The notes under the pieces: model-generated
What the model saw: only the letters and a program-made list of their open reading frames with translations
What the model was told of the DNA's origin: nothing
The model's database searches: none
Translations under genes and position numbers: made by a program
Source of the DNA: an uncultured Acidobacteriota bacterium
Lineage (GTDB): Bacteria > Acidobacteriota > Thermoanaerobaculia > Gp7-AA8
Direction: 5' to 3'
Length of the DNA: 49,958 nt
Assembly: GCA_937870635.1 (NCBI GenBank)
Contig: CALMZP010000026.1
Coordinates: 1-49,958 of the forward strand
Shown: positions 35,220-43,864 of the stretch, one piece after another
Layout: each line of letters starts with the position of its first letter
Position numbering within the stretch: position 1 is the first letter of the stretch

Positions 35220-35522
35220 AGGCGTGACTGCTGGACGTCAATATAGCACCGCTCCAAGATGCAGCACAAATAGTTAAGGCACACCGCCCGCTCGCCTACT
35301 GCACGCCCTGCCTGACCACCGGCTCGCCGTTGACGACCTTGAGCGTGAACGCGACGTCGAAGAACGATTTGAGGCGTTTGCGATCGACCATCACGCGGAG
35401 TTCAGTAAACGGTGAGCGCCGAGGCGCAGGGAGCGCATCAGACCAAGTGGAGACGCGGGCGATCTCGCCCGCCAGGGAGAAAGACCGAACCGAGGCGCGG
35501 GGATCGCCCGCGGCTCCACTCC
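35220..35522. other. Gap between RHS and DUF5916 genes: possible RHS promoter, palindromes, doubtful 76-codon frame
   Basis: On the minus strand TTGTGC and TATATT are separated by 18 bases just upstream of the RHS GTG (-10 at about 35236-35241), a modest promoter candidate. A minus-strand frame (35296-35526) could encode 76 residues ending FFDVAFTLKVVNGEPVVRQG; its first half is repeat DNA, so only the last ~35 codons could be gene remnant. Two members of the GCGGGCGA palindrome family lie at 35447-35519. Confidence 0.45.
35447..35519. repeat. Two GCGGGCGA-NN-TCGCCCGC palindromes
   Basis: Copy 1 at about 35447-35473 is GTGGAGA-CGCGGGCGATCTCGCCCGC. Copy 2 at about 35497-35519 is a partly degenerate form ending CGCCCGCGGCTCCAC. 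The GTGGAG and CTCCAC flanks face outward, so the pair forms a larger inverted repeat. Confidence 0.8.
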
Positions 35523-37931
35523 TCACATCGGCAGCCAGTACGACACCTTCACCAGGAAGACGTCGTGGGAGGGGGCGCCGGGGATGGCGCGCAGGTCGCG
35601 CCCCAGGCGGAAGTCGCCGATGGGCTCTTCGGTGGCGCGGTTCTCGTTCCAGGCGAGGTACAGGGCCGAGCCGGGACGGAACTCCCAGCGCACGACCGCG
35701 CTTCCGCGCACGCTGCGGAAGTTGAAGTCGCGCGATTCGCTGTACGTGGACGGCACGTAGTCGTGCGAACGGGGAGCGGCCAGCTCATGGAAGTCGTGGT
35801 AGTCGCCCGCGGAGATGAACGGCTGGATGTAGACCTGCAATGAGAGCGCAGGCGTAAGCGTCCAGTCCGCACGGGCACCGATCTCGAAGGATCTCTGCTC
35901 GAGCTCCGCGAAGACATAGCGGTCGCCGACGCGCGCGACGTACTGCGAGTATTCGTGCACGCGGCTGAACTCCGGCTCGATCTCGAGCCGGAGATTGGAC
36001 GAAGGTCTGGCCGAGATCTCCAGTTCGAAGTTCCTCTCATACGAACCGTCGCGGCTCTTCGAGAATCGAGCCCCCAGCTCGTAGACGACCTTCTTCCTCT
36101 CGTCGGTCTCGAAGCCGGCCTCCGACTGCCAAGCGGCCCGGCGCCGGACGACGGGGCCGCCGCGGGTGAGGCGATCGTCGAACGATGCCGGCAGAACGAA
36201 CAGCGCGGCGCGCGGACGGAGATAGTTGCTGGTGATCACGAACCAGTCGGCGAATACCCCCTTCTCGACCGTGTCGCCGTCGAAATTGCGGTTCTGCCAC
36301 GTCCCGAACCGCACGTTGCGCTCACGTGTGCGTCTGGTCGGAGTCTGATCGCTGTACCTCATCACCGCGCTTCCCGAGATGATGTCGGTGCGCTGCATGA
36401 ATCCGATGTCGTTGGTCTCGAACCCGGGCGAATAGGCCTGAACCTGCACGATCGGCCGCCAGACGCCGGTCGCCTTCGAGATCTGCGCTCGCCCTCCCCA
36501 TCCGCTGAGCGAAGTCCGCGATGGATCGAATTCCACGTGCGAGGCGTCGGGCCGAGCGTAGTAGCGCGCCGGAGAGAGCTGCGCGGCCGTGATCTGGTCT
36601 TCGTCGCCGCTGATCCGCGATCCGGTGAGCGAACCCTCGAGAATCCACGACTTCTCGCGGAAGCTCACATAGCCGTCGACACCCGCCGTGGCGGCCGATC
36701 GCCGCTCCCGGCTGTTGACCGACGTCGCCATGAACCCGACGCGCGCGCCGTCACCGATCTCCTTCGTGCCGCGCGACACGAAGTAGTTCGTTCCGTCTGA
36801 TGCGTCGGTGAGCGCATCGAGCACCCCGATCGACCACCCTCCCGGAAGCTTGCCGGTCAGCTTCGACGCGGCGTAGATCCGGGCGTCGCCCCCGCCGGCG
36901 TCACGGCCGATCCGTCGTGAATAGAAGTTGTCCGGCGCGCGGATGAAGCCGAAGCGGGCCGGCGCGGGCGTGTCCCCGAAGCGGAAGTTGCTCACGCCTT
37001 CCGTGAAAAACGGCCGCTTCTCGGGATAGAACGTTTCGAACTGGCCGAGGTTGACGACGGCGGGATCGACTTCGACCTGGCCGAAGTCGGGGTTGATCGT
37101 GCCGGTCAGCGTGATGGTCGGCGTCAGCGCATACTTCAGATCGAGTCCGCCTTCGGCACGCGTTTCGGAACGGTCGACCGGTCCGTCGAATCCGGAGCGG
37201 AAGTCCGACCGCGCCACCGTATACGGCACCAGCTCCAGCGGCCGTCCCCGCCGGATCCCTTCGATGCCGACGATGTCGGCGAAGTGCGACACGAACCCGG
37301 TCTGCCCTTTCGGCGTGTTGACGATGCGCACGATCTCGTTCTTGCGGACGATGCGGCGGGTGATGTTGACGCCCCATACGTGGACATCTTTGTCGGGAAA
37401 GCGGAGCTGCGAATACGGAACGCGCACCTCGGCGGCCCAGCCGTCCGGAACGATGCGCGCGGCTGACTGCCATACGCCATCCCAGCTGTCCTCCTCCCCG
37501 ATGTCGTTGTAGAGAACCGTATCCACCTGGACGTTGACCGGATTGACGATGAAACAGTTGCCGGAAAGGCGATCGAGCTGCGGATCGATGTTGATCGCCA
37601 GAAAGTCGCTCTGCGTGAAGCTGTCGCGCCGCGCCAGCTGGGCTGCCGGCGGCTGCGTGTCGGCCATCTTCGCGCCGAAGTAGATGGCCTCGTCGTCGTA
37701 GACGATACGAACGCTCGTGAGGAGCGTGCCGGGCATCGTGTCTTCGGGGTCCTGCTGCGTGAAGTCGGTGAACTCCGGCGCGTTCTGCCACGCTGGGTCC
37801 GAGAGATCACCGTCCACAGCGGGCGGTGTGACGGCGCGGACGGCACGCAGGGTCGGCCGCTCCGGCCAGTTCGCGGCGTGCAGAGCGGGAGGGAGGAGGA
37901 AGACTGCGATGAGCAGGGCGCGTAACCGCAT
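35523..37931 (-). CDS. DUF5916 protein with N-terminal CBM9-like domain (probable outer-membrane beta-barrel)
   Basis: The 802-residue protein has a signal peptide (LRALLIAVFLLPPALHAA). Residues ~25-215 resemble a family 9 carbohydrate-binding-like domain (PAVDGDLSDPAWQNAPEFTD, VRIVYDDEAIYFGAKM, WAAEVRVPYSQLRFPD). The rest is the DUF5916 segment (LTGTINPDFGQVEVDPAVVN, NLGQFETFYPEKRPFF, TEGVSNFRFGD) followed by many amphipathic strands ending in FLVKVSYWLPM, with a C-terminal aromatic-hydrophobic strand like that of outer-membrane barrels. Such proteins are common in Acidobacteriota and Bacteroidota; the function is unknown and the carbohydrate link is from fold similarity only. Confidence 0.82.
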   Translation of the reverse strand: MRLRALLIAVFLLPPALHAANWPERPTLRAVRAVTPPAVDGDLSDPAWQNAPEFTDFTQQDPEDTMPGTLLTSVRIVYDDEAIYFGAKMADTQPPAAQLARRDSFTQSDFLAINIDPQLDRLSGNCFIVNPVNVQVDTVLYNDIGEEDSWDGVWQSAARIVPDGWAAEVRVPYSQLRFPDKDVHVWGVNITRRIVRKNEIVRIVNTPKGQTGFVSHFADIVGIEGIRRGRPLELVPYTVARSDFRSGFDGPVDRSETRAEGGLDLKYALTPTITLTGTINPDFGQVEVDPAVVNLGQFETFYPEKRPFFTEGVSNFRFGDTPAPARFGFIRAPDNFYSRRIGRDAGGGDARIYAASKLTGKLPGGWSIGVLDALTDASDGTNYFVSRGTKEIGDGARVGFMATSVNSRERRSAATAGVDGYVSFREKSWILEGSLTGSRISGDEDQITAAQLSPARYYARPDASHVEFDPSRTSLSGWGGRAQISKATGVWRPIVQVQAYSPGFETNDIGFMQRTDIISGSAVMRYSDQTPTRRTRERNVRFGTWQNRNFDGDTVEKGVFADWFVITSNYLRPRAALFVLPASFDDRLTRGGPVVRRRAAWQSEAGFETDERKKVVYELGARFSKSRDGSYERNFELEISARPSSNLRLEIEPEFSRVHEYSQYVARVGDRYVFAELEQRSFEIGARADWTLTPALSLQVYIQPFISAGDYHDFHELAAPRSHDYVPSTYSESRDFNFRSVRGSAVVRWEFRPGSALYLAWNENRATEEPIGDFRLGRDLRAIPGAPSHDVFLVKVSYWLPM

Positions 37932-37977
37932 GATGAGCGGCGAATGGTCGCATGATTTCGGGCGAATCGGGAGGCGT

Positions 37978-38074
37978 TCACCGCGGAGACATAGAGAACG
38001 CGGACGGACGCAGAGCGTTTTAGCCCTGTCGTTCTCTCCGCGTCCCTCTGCGTTCTCCGCGCCTCCGCGGTGAA
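37978..38074. repeat. Inverted repeat of CTCTGCGT/CTCCGCG-type units
   Basis: Left arm 37978-38016 (TTCACCGCGGAG then GAGAACGCGGACGGACGCAG) and right arm 38031-38074 (TCTCCGCGTCCCTCTGCG then CCTCCGCGGTGAA), with a 14-base loop. It lies in the 237-base gap between the DUF5916 gene and the NTF2-like gene, both on the minus strand. The rest of that gap holds no gene. Confidence 0.8.
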
Positions 38075-38168
38075 AGGTCGCCCCTCACGCCCAGGTCGGC
38101 ATCCTGCCGCGCAGCCCTTCGCTCTTTCGGCGCTCGGATCTCAGCCGCACGATCCGGACGCTCCCCCA

Positions 38169-38651
38169 CTACTTCCAGGCGCCCGTGACCCGCGCAAACT
38201 GTGCCGTGTCCGCGTATTGCTGAAACCGGACGATCTTGCCGTCGCGCAAGCGCCACACGTGTACGAACTGAGCGTCGAGAGGTTGTTTTGTGGTCTTGTT
38301 AACTGCGCTGTACCGCCCCAGAGCCACGACCGTGTCGCCGCCGTCGACGATCTCCTGGACATTGACCCGGAACTCCTGCCAGTCCTGACCGATCCTCATG
38401 AACACACCTTCCAGGACGGCCTGAGGACCACGATACGGATTCCGGTCGGCGTAATTGATGTTCTCGGCTTCCATCCAGACGATCTCCGGATCAAAGCTCC
38501 CGAGCACGGCCGGAACGTCGCCACGTGCGAACGCATCGTAGAGTGACCGGACCTGCCGGCTCCCGGCGCCAGGTTCACTGACGCTCTGAACCGCGGTCGT
38601 ACAACTCATCAACAGAAGCAAGGCAAGCAACAGCTGAGCACGCGTCCGCAT
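38169..38651 (-). CDS. NTF2/SnoaL-like lipoprotein
   Basis: The 160-residue protein begins with a lipoprotein signal (LLALLLLMSC, lipidation at Cys17). The mature part is one SnoaL-like alpha+beta cone: VRSLYDAFARGDVPAVLGSF, DPEIVWMEAENINYADRNPY, VNVQEIVDGGDTVVALGRYS, QFVHVWRLRDGKIVRFQQY. Members bind small molecules or catalyse varied reactions, so no specific role can be given. Both neighbours on the strand are secreted proteins. Confidence 0.85.
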   Translation of the reverse strand: MRTRAQLLLALLLLMSCTTAVQSVSEPGAGSRQVRSLYDAFARGDVPAVLGSFDPEIVWMEAENINYADRNPYRGPQAVLEGVFMRIGQDWQEFRVNVQEIVDGGDTVVALGRYSAVNKTTKQPLDAQFVHVWRLRDGKIVRFQQYADTAQFARVTGAWK

Positions 38652-38713
38652 GAATTCGATCCTCCAGCTCTATTTTGGGTGAACGATACCATCGGGCGGG
38701 GCGCCGCGGGCGG

Positions 38714-40843
38714 TTACTTGCCGGCGGCGCGGCGGCGGACCGGATCGGATGCGACGGTTCGCACCGTGCCGCGACCGCCGGTGGCTTTGGTGAACGCCTC
38801 TTCGAAGCGGAGCCTGTACCGCGGGTCGAGCTGTTCAGCCGACAGGGACTCGCCCTCACGCTCGAGCACCACGAAGAGCGCGCGGAAGTTCTTCTGGCTC
38901 GTTTCGAACGACGGGTTACGGTGACCCATCGCGTTGATCACCTGTTCGATTCCCACTTCGACGCGCGACCCGGTCACGGTGAAGTTCGGCGGCGGGTAGT
39001 ACTCGAGCCCCAGCGCCGGGTTCGTATCGCGGATGTACCACCACCCCGGCACTTCCTCCGCCTTCGCGAGACCCATCAGGTAGAGCTCGTGCCATGCGAA
39101 GCTCGACGACCAGTCGCCGGGCATCGGCGAACGGTAGGTCCCATTCCTCAGATCCGTGAACGTCGCGCCACCCATGACCGAGGAATCGGTGCCGGTGCGC
39201 AGGTTGAACGCGGCGGGCGTGTGGACGAACTGCGCGGGATGGTTGCCGAGCGGATTCAGGCTGCGGCGCTTCTGACCCGCTTCGAGAATGTCGAAGTAGT
39301 AAAGCCAGCGATGCCCGAATTCGTGCAGCAGGATCTGGGTATCGAAGTTTCCGAACGACCCCAGGCGGTTCATGTTGACCAGCGTCGGCGTCCGCGGCTG
39401 GCTCTTCGATGAATGCGCCGACACGCCATCGGCGCCTGGATTCGCGTACAGCGCGAACGCGCCATACTGCTGATAGATGAGGTCACTGAGGAACGGCGTG
39501 TAGACGAAGACCGCGTCAACGCTGTCGTCGGTATAGCCGCGATCTTTCTTCAGCCTCTCCCACACTCCCACCACGTTCACCCTGGGCACTCTGAATCCCT
39601 CGACGAAAGGCGCCGAGGTCTCGCGGACGGTCAACTCGGAAAAATCGGTCTCGGCACTTCGTACGCTCGCGCCAAGTTCGAGATCGATCTCGACCGAGTC
39701 CGCCTGAACGTTCGATCCGGTGTGCAACCAGACCTTTGGCGTGCGTGAGGTGAGCGCCAGCAGGTCTTCGTCGACGAGGAACGTGATGGTCGCGCCGCTT
39801 ACTGAAGTGCCGGTGTTCTCCAGGTCTCCGACGCGCGGCACGCGATAGATGACGCGTTCCGGATGCAGATAAAGATCGAAACGATTGATGGAGTCTTCGA
39901 TCGTGAGGCTGTAAAGCTCACCGTTGGCAACGGCCCGGTTGATCTCCGACGCCAGCTCTACTTTCACCTCGAGCATCGTAGTGCTGCCGAGGCGGGAGAT
40001 GTCGACGCGCTTCACATCGAGGATGCCGCGCGCTCCGCCGGCGATCTCCGGTACGTCACCCACCGGATCGTCCTTGCTCGAGAGCGGCGTCCGCGACATC
40101 GCGTCGAGATTGCCGCTCCTGAGGACGACCGCGCCCCAGGCCACGCGTTGCAGTTTCCTGTATGAGTAGCGGATGTCTCCGTTGCTGAAGAGCACCGCCT
40201 GCATGTCGTAATCGACCGTGCCCGGTGACTGCATGCGCCAGGTGATCGTCACCGCCGACGCGCTTTGCTTGACGTAGACGTCGGGCTGCCCCGTCGGCGA
40301 ATGGACATGATCGAACAGCGGCGAGATCAGCGGCTCAGTCGCCGTCAGCATCTCGAATGCAGTGAACGGGTGAACGGGCAGCGTGGGGCGATCGGTAAAA
40401 TGGATTCCGCGCGAGCGCGAGAGCATCAACTCCGAATGACGGCTCGTCCCGAACGGAAATTCGAAACCAGTCAGATCGAGCGTCTTCGTCGATTCACCGC
40501 GGCCGAACGAGTGGAAGAGAGTGCCGATCGCCGTGTCGTACACGAGATCCTCGTGACGGACGGCGAAGGCGGTGTCGCTCTTCCTCGAGAACAGAAAGGA
40601 CGTTCCCTGCAGGTCCGCGGGATCGTCGAACGGGGCCGTGATGCCATCCGCGGGCACGACGAGAAAATCATTGACCACACGCGTGGAGTGGCTGCTCAAT
40701 GCGCGGACCGGCCCTCTCGCCTCGACGAAGCGCGCCAGCTCACGCGCCGCGCGGTCGTTCTCGATCGTCGTCCCACACGTCACCTCGTCCGCGGCAGCGG
40801 CCGCGGCGAAGAGCAGGGTAACGACGAAAACTGCCGATCTCAT
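38714..40843 (-). CDS. Large secreted protein with HExxH zinc-peptidase-like motif
   Basis: From ATG 40843 the protein has 709 residues with a signal peptide (MRSAVFVVTLLFAAAAAADE). The N-terminal half is beta-rich (SFLFSRKSDTAFAVRH, FEFPFGTSRHSELMLSRS). Around residue 490 is ILLHEFGHRWLYY, a HExxH zincin motif preceded by hydrophobics; beyond it come DSSVMGGATFTDL and FAWHELYLMGLA, which could hold the third ligand and a Met-turn-like element. I know no named family. It is probably an exported metalloprotease or a relative that has lost activity; the active-site Glu is intact. Confidence 0.7.
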   Translation of the reverse strand: MRSAVFVVTLLFAAAAAADEVTCGTTIENDRAARELARFVEARGPVRALSSHSTRVVNDFLVVPADGITAPFDDPADLQGTSFLFSRKSDTAFAVRHEDLVYDTAIGTLFHSFGRGESTKTLDLTGFEFPFGTSRHSELMLSRSRGIHFTDRPTLPVHPFTAFEMLTATEPLISPLFDHVHSPTGQPDVYVKQSASAVTITWRMQSPGTVDYDMQAVLFSNGDIRYSYRKLQRVAWGAVVLRSGNLDAMSRTPLSSKDDPVGDVPEIAGGARGILDVKRVDISRLGSTTMLEVKVELASEINRAVANGELYSLTIEDSINRFDLYLHPERVIYRVPRVGDLENTGTSVSGATITFLVDEDLLALTSRTPKVWLHTGSNVQADSVEIDLELGASVRSAETDFSELTVRETSAPFVEGFRVPRVNVVGVWERLKKDRGYTDDSVDAVFVYTPFLSDLIYQQYGAFALYANPGADGVSAHSSKSQPRTPTLVNMNRLGSFGNFDTQILLHEFGHRWLYYFDILEAGQKRRSLNPLGNHPAQFVHTPAAFNLRTGTDSSVMGGATFTDLRNGTYRSPMPGDWSSSFAWHELYLMGLAKAEEVPGWWYIRDTNPALGLEYYPPPNFTVTGSRVEVGIEQVINAMGHRNPSFETSQKNFRALFVVLEREGESLSAEQLDPRYRLRFEEAFTKATGGRGTVRTVASDPVRRRAAGK

Positions 40844-40913
40844 GACCAGCGCCAATGCGGAGCAAAACCCTTTCCATTCCCGTGGAGCCTGACAGGGGAG
40901 CTCGTCCGCGTGA

Positions 40914-41030
40914 AGGCGGGCGGGATCGCCCGCCGGTCCTGGGCTTCACCCCGGATCTGACGGCGGGCGGGATCGCCCGCTTCTCCACTTTTTCCCCGAC
41001 CCGACGCGGGCGAGGTCGCCCGCGCTCCAC
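40914..41030. repeat. Three GCGGGCGN-NN-NCGCCCGC palindromes in a 190-base gap
   Basis: Copies at about 40915-40934, 40961-40980 and 41005-41030; the cores are GGCGGGATCGCC twice and GGCGAGGTCGCC once, with TCTCCAC/GCTCCAC followed by T-runs. The last copy ends 4 bases from the stop of the aminotransferase gene and its TTTTT could act in termination. Confidence 0.85.
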
Positions 41031-41033
41031 TTT

Positions 41034-42179
41034 TTACTCCAAGCGGGCGAAGGCCTGTGTGACCCGCTTCACATCGGCGTCATCGTTATAGAAATGTGGC
41101 GAAAAACGGAGCATCCCCTCTCTGGGGGAGCAGATGATCCCCAGCTCCTCCAGATGACGGTGAACCTTCAGTAACGTAAGGGTTTCCGTCCGCCGCGGGA
41201 TCGCGCCGACGATGCCGCTGCGGATGGGCCTCGGCGAGCCGATGGCCAGACCCGCCCCTTCCAGCTCCTCCGCCAGCACCCCTGCGATCCGTATCACCTC
41301 GGCCGCTATGGTCTCGATTCCGATCTCGAGGACGAGATCCAGCGCCGCGCGGAGCCCATAGATTCCGTTCGTGTTCAGCGAGCCCGCTTCAAAGCGCCGC
41401 GCATCGGGGAGCAGGTCCGTGGAGGCATCGAGAAACTTCCCCCGCCGCTCGATGTTCGTCCAGCCATATTCGATGACGCGCAGTTTCTGGCGATGCTCGT
41501 GTGCGACATAGAAGATCGCGGCGCCTTCCGGTGCGCACAGCCACTTGTGGCCGTCCGCGGCGAGGAACGAGATGCGCGCGCGGCGGACGTCGATCGGGAT
41601 CGCGCCGACGCTCTGGATCGCATCGACGCAAAAGAGGATGCCCCGGCGGTCGCAGATCTCGCCGATGGCCTCCAGATCGGGAGCAAAGCCGTTGTGAAAG
41701 GCGACGGAGGAGACGGCCACGACGCGCGTCCGGGAGTCGAGGAGGCGCTCGACGTCGGACGGTTCGTAGGCTCCGTTGCGGCTCTCCACGACGCGGCACT
41801 CCACTCCCCGGCGTTCCAGATTCTTCCAGGGCGTGTAGTTCGACGGGAACTCGAGATCCGTCGTCACCACGTTGTCGCCCCGCTCCCACTCCAGCCCCTC
41901 GGCCACGAAGGAGATGCCTTCGGAGGTGTTCTTGAGGATCGCGATCTCGTCGGGAGCGGCGCCGATGAGGCGTCCGGCGGCCGCGCGGAGCAGCTCGTAC
42001 TCGGCGTACCAGTCTTTCCAGTGCGTGGCGCCGAATTCGCGCTGGTCCACGGCGTGCCGCCGCATGGCGTCGAACGCGCGCGTGGAGAGCGGGCCCACGG
42101 CGGCGTGGTTGAGATATGTGATGTTCTTCGTGACCGGGAACAGCTCGCGCCAGGTGGCCTTAGTAGTTTCGGAGATCAT
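41034..42179 (-). CDS. Class V PLP-dependent aminotransferase (cysteine desulfurase/selenocysteine-lyase-like)
   Basis: The 381-residue protein shows class V landmarks: ITYLNHAAVGPLSTRAFDAM, ILKNTSEGISFVAEGL (PLP phosphate site), LEFPSNYTPWKNL, VSSVAFHNGFAPDLEAIGEI, the PLP Asp in FCVDAIQSVGAI, and the Schiff-base Lys in AADGHKWLCAPEG. The C-terminal part reads RRFEAGSLNTNGIYGLRAAL and ICSPREGMLRFSPHFYND. Related enzymes include isopenicillin-N epimerases and SufS-like lyases; the substrate is not predictable. It overlaps the end of aroC by 20 bases, so the two are co-transcribed. Confidence 0.88.
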   Translation of the reverse strand: MISETTKATWRELFPVTKNITYLNHAAVGPLSTRAFDAMRRHAVDQREFGATHWKDWYAEYELLRAAAGRLIGAAPDEIAILKNTSEGISFVAEGLEWERGDNVVTTDLEFPSNYTPWKNLERRGVECRVVESRNGAYEPSDVERLLDSRTRVVAVSSVAFHNGFAPDLEAIGEICDRRGILFCVDAIQSVGAIPIDVRRARISFLAADGHKWLCAPEGAAIFYVAHEHRQKLRVIEYGWTNIERRGKFLDASTDLLPDARRFEAGSLNTNGIYGLRAALDLVLEIGIETIAAEVIRIAGVLAEELEGAGLAIGSPRPIRSGIVGAIPRRTETLTLLKVHRHLEELGIICSPREGMLRFSPHFYNDDADVKRVTQAFARLE

Positions 42180-43314
42180 CGAGATAGGCCTGAAAGGATC
42201 GCTTCATCTCGGCGAGAGAGTCGCCGCCGAACTTCTTCCGCATCGCTCCGGCGAGCACGATGGCCAGCATCGCTTCACACACGACGCCGCAAGCGGGAAC
42301 GGCGGTGACGTCGCTCCGTTCCCATTGCGAACGGTGCGGCTCTCGCGTTTCGATGTCGACCGAGGGGATTCCCTTGCGGGTCGTGCTGATCGGCTTCATG
42401 AAGGCGCGAACGACAACATGTTGACCATTCGTCACGCCGCCTTCCAGCCCGCCGGCGCGGTTCGTGTCGCGGCGGTATCCATCCTGGAAGCGGATCGCGT
42501 CGTGGACTTCGGATCCGGATTTCCTCGCCGCGGCGATCCCGTCGCCGATGGACACCGCCTTCACCGCGTGAACGGACAGGATGGCCTGGCCGATCTGGCC
42601 GTCGAGCTTCTCGTTCCACTGCACGTACGAACCGAGGCCGACGGGAACATTCGAAGCGGCGATCACGATCGCGCCACCGAGCGTCTCGCCGGCCTCTTTC
42701 GCCGCATCGATCGCGGCGAGCATCGCCGCTTCGTCGGTCTTGCGGATGGCGCGGACCGGTGAGTCGTCCGGGATGTCCAGCTCATCCCAGCCGGGCGTGT
42801 ACTCCGCATCGCCGGCTGCACCGATCGAGAGTACGCCGGATCGGATCTCGATCCCGAACTGGAGCAGCAGCTCTTTGGCGATGGCGCCCGCGGCCACACG
42901 GCTCGCGGTCTCGCGCGCCGAGGCGCGCTCGAGGACGTCGCGGAGATCGCGGCGCCCGTACTTCATCCCGCCGGCGAGATCGACGTGCCCCGGCCGCGGC
43001 GCATGGACCCTCCGCTTCTTCGCGTCAGCCTCTTCGATCTCCCACGGATCCATCGCACCGCGCCAGTTGTCGAAGTCGGCATTGCGGATGGTGATGGCGA
43101 TCGGCGATCCGAGCGTCTCTCCCCCTCTGATGCCAGCCGTGATCTCCGCCTCGTCGCGCTCGATCTTCATCCGCCCGCCACGGCCATAGCCATGCTGGCG
43201 CCTCATCAGGTCGCGATCGATGTTCGTTCTGTCGAGGCGTACCCCCGCCGGCATGCCGGTGACGATGACAGTGAGCTGCGGACCGTGAGATTCGCCGGCG
43301 GTGAGGAAATTCAT
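42160..43314 (-). CDS. aroC: Chorismate synthase
   Basis: AroC converts EPSP to chorismate, the last shared step of aromatic biosynthesis, using reduced FMN. The 384-residue protein carries the family signatures: GESHGPQLTVIVTGMPAG, RRQHGYGRGGRMKIERDEA, RPGHVDLAGGMKYGRRDLRD, ERASARETASRVAAGA (with the expected Arg/Ser), GGLEGGVTNGQHVVVRAF and RSDVTAVPACGVV. Length and motif order are normal. It is followed on the strand by the class V aminotransferase and preceded by repeat DNA. Confidence 0.96.
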   Translation of the reverse strand: MNFLTAGESHGPQLTVIVTGMPAGVRLDRTNIDRDLMRRQHGYGRGGRMKIERDEAEITAGIRGGETLGSPIAITIRNADFDNWRGAMDPWEIEEADAKKRRVHAPRPGHVDLAGGMKYGRRDLRDVLERASARETASRVAAGAIAKELLLQFGIEIRSGVLSIGAAGDAEYTPGWDELDIPDDSPVRAIRKTDEAAMLAAIDAAKEAGETLGGAIVIAASNVPVGLGSYVQWNEKLDGQIGQAILSVHAVKAVSIGDGIAAARKSGSEVHDAIRFQDGYRRDTNRAGGLEGGVTNGQHVVVRAFMKPISTTRKGIPSVDIETREPHRSQWERSDVTAVPACGVVCEAMLAIVLAGAMRKKFGGDSLAEMKRSFQAYLDDLRNY

Positions 43315-43348
43315 TGGGAACGCATCTCGATCAGTTGACGGTCGCCTC

Positions 43349-43525
43349 GATGAATCCCGAGCGAAGCTTCAGCTTCATGAATCCCGAGCGAAGCGAGGGA
43401 TCTCCGGTACCAACTCGGCAGGATGTGGCCCAGAGAGCCCCGCACATAGGCCACTTCTCCGCGGTGCTTCCGGAGATCCCTCGCTACGCTCGGGATGCAG
43501 CTTGGGCTTCGCTCGGGATGCTGCT
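43349..43525. repeat. Long inverted repeat of the GATCCCTCGC family (left of the GIY-YIG gene)
   Basis: Left arm 43349-43411 has two ATCCCGAGCGAAGC copies followed by GAGGGATCTCCGG. Right arm 43464-43525 is the complement: CCGGAGATCCCTCGCTACGC, TCGGGATGCAGCTTGGGC, TTCGCTCGGGATGC. The ~55-base loop contains unrelated sequence. It ends 7 bases from the GIY-YIG stop codon. Confidence 0.88.
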
Positions 43526-43531
43526 TGCGCA

Positions 43532-43831
43532 CTAACGCACCTCCAGAAATCCGATGAACTTCCGGCTGAGATCATCCCAGTTCGGATTGATCGATTGAAT
43601 GAGCGCTACCTTCTTTGGTCGCGACCACGCTTTGATCTGCCGCTCCCGTTTCATCGCTACGGACATGTTGGACGCGACTTCGTACCATACCAGACGCGTG
43701 AATCGGTATCGGTGCGTAAAGGCGGAGTGGCGGTTCTTGTGTTGAAGGACGCGCTGCATGATCTCGTTCGTTGCCCCCACGTATAGCGTGTGGCTCTTGT
43801 TGCTCATGATGTAAACGAACGCGCCTCGCAC
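43532..43831 (-). CDS. GIY-YIG single-domain nuclease
   Basis: The start is GTG at 43831 and the product is 99 residues. The family core is FVYIMSNKSHTLYVGATNEI (the GIY...YIG strands), with the catalytic Arg in MQRVLQHK, the conserved Tyr-Glu in LVWYEVASN, and KRERQIKAWSRPKKVALIQS followed by NPNWDDL. This is the compact YhbQ/URI-type domain with all expected catalytic residues. It has no DNA-binding extension. Both flanks carry copies of one palindromic repeat (43349-43525 and 43879-43914). Confidence 0.92.
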   Translation of the reverse strand: MRGAFVYIMSNKSHTLYVGATNEIMQRVLQHKNRHSAFTHRYRFTRLVWYEVASNMSVAMKRERQIKAWSRPKKVALIQSINPNWDDLSRKFIGFLEVR

Positions 43832-43864
43832 CGGGGTACTTTATCTGCGCCGCCGGTCGCTGGG

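Noticed and set aside
35296-35526. A 76-codon minus-strand gene downstream of the DUF5916 gene
   Set aside because: Half of it is palindromic repeat sequence and no ribosome-binding site or homology is apparent; at most its end is a gene remnant.
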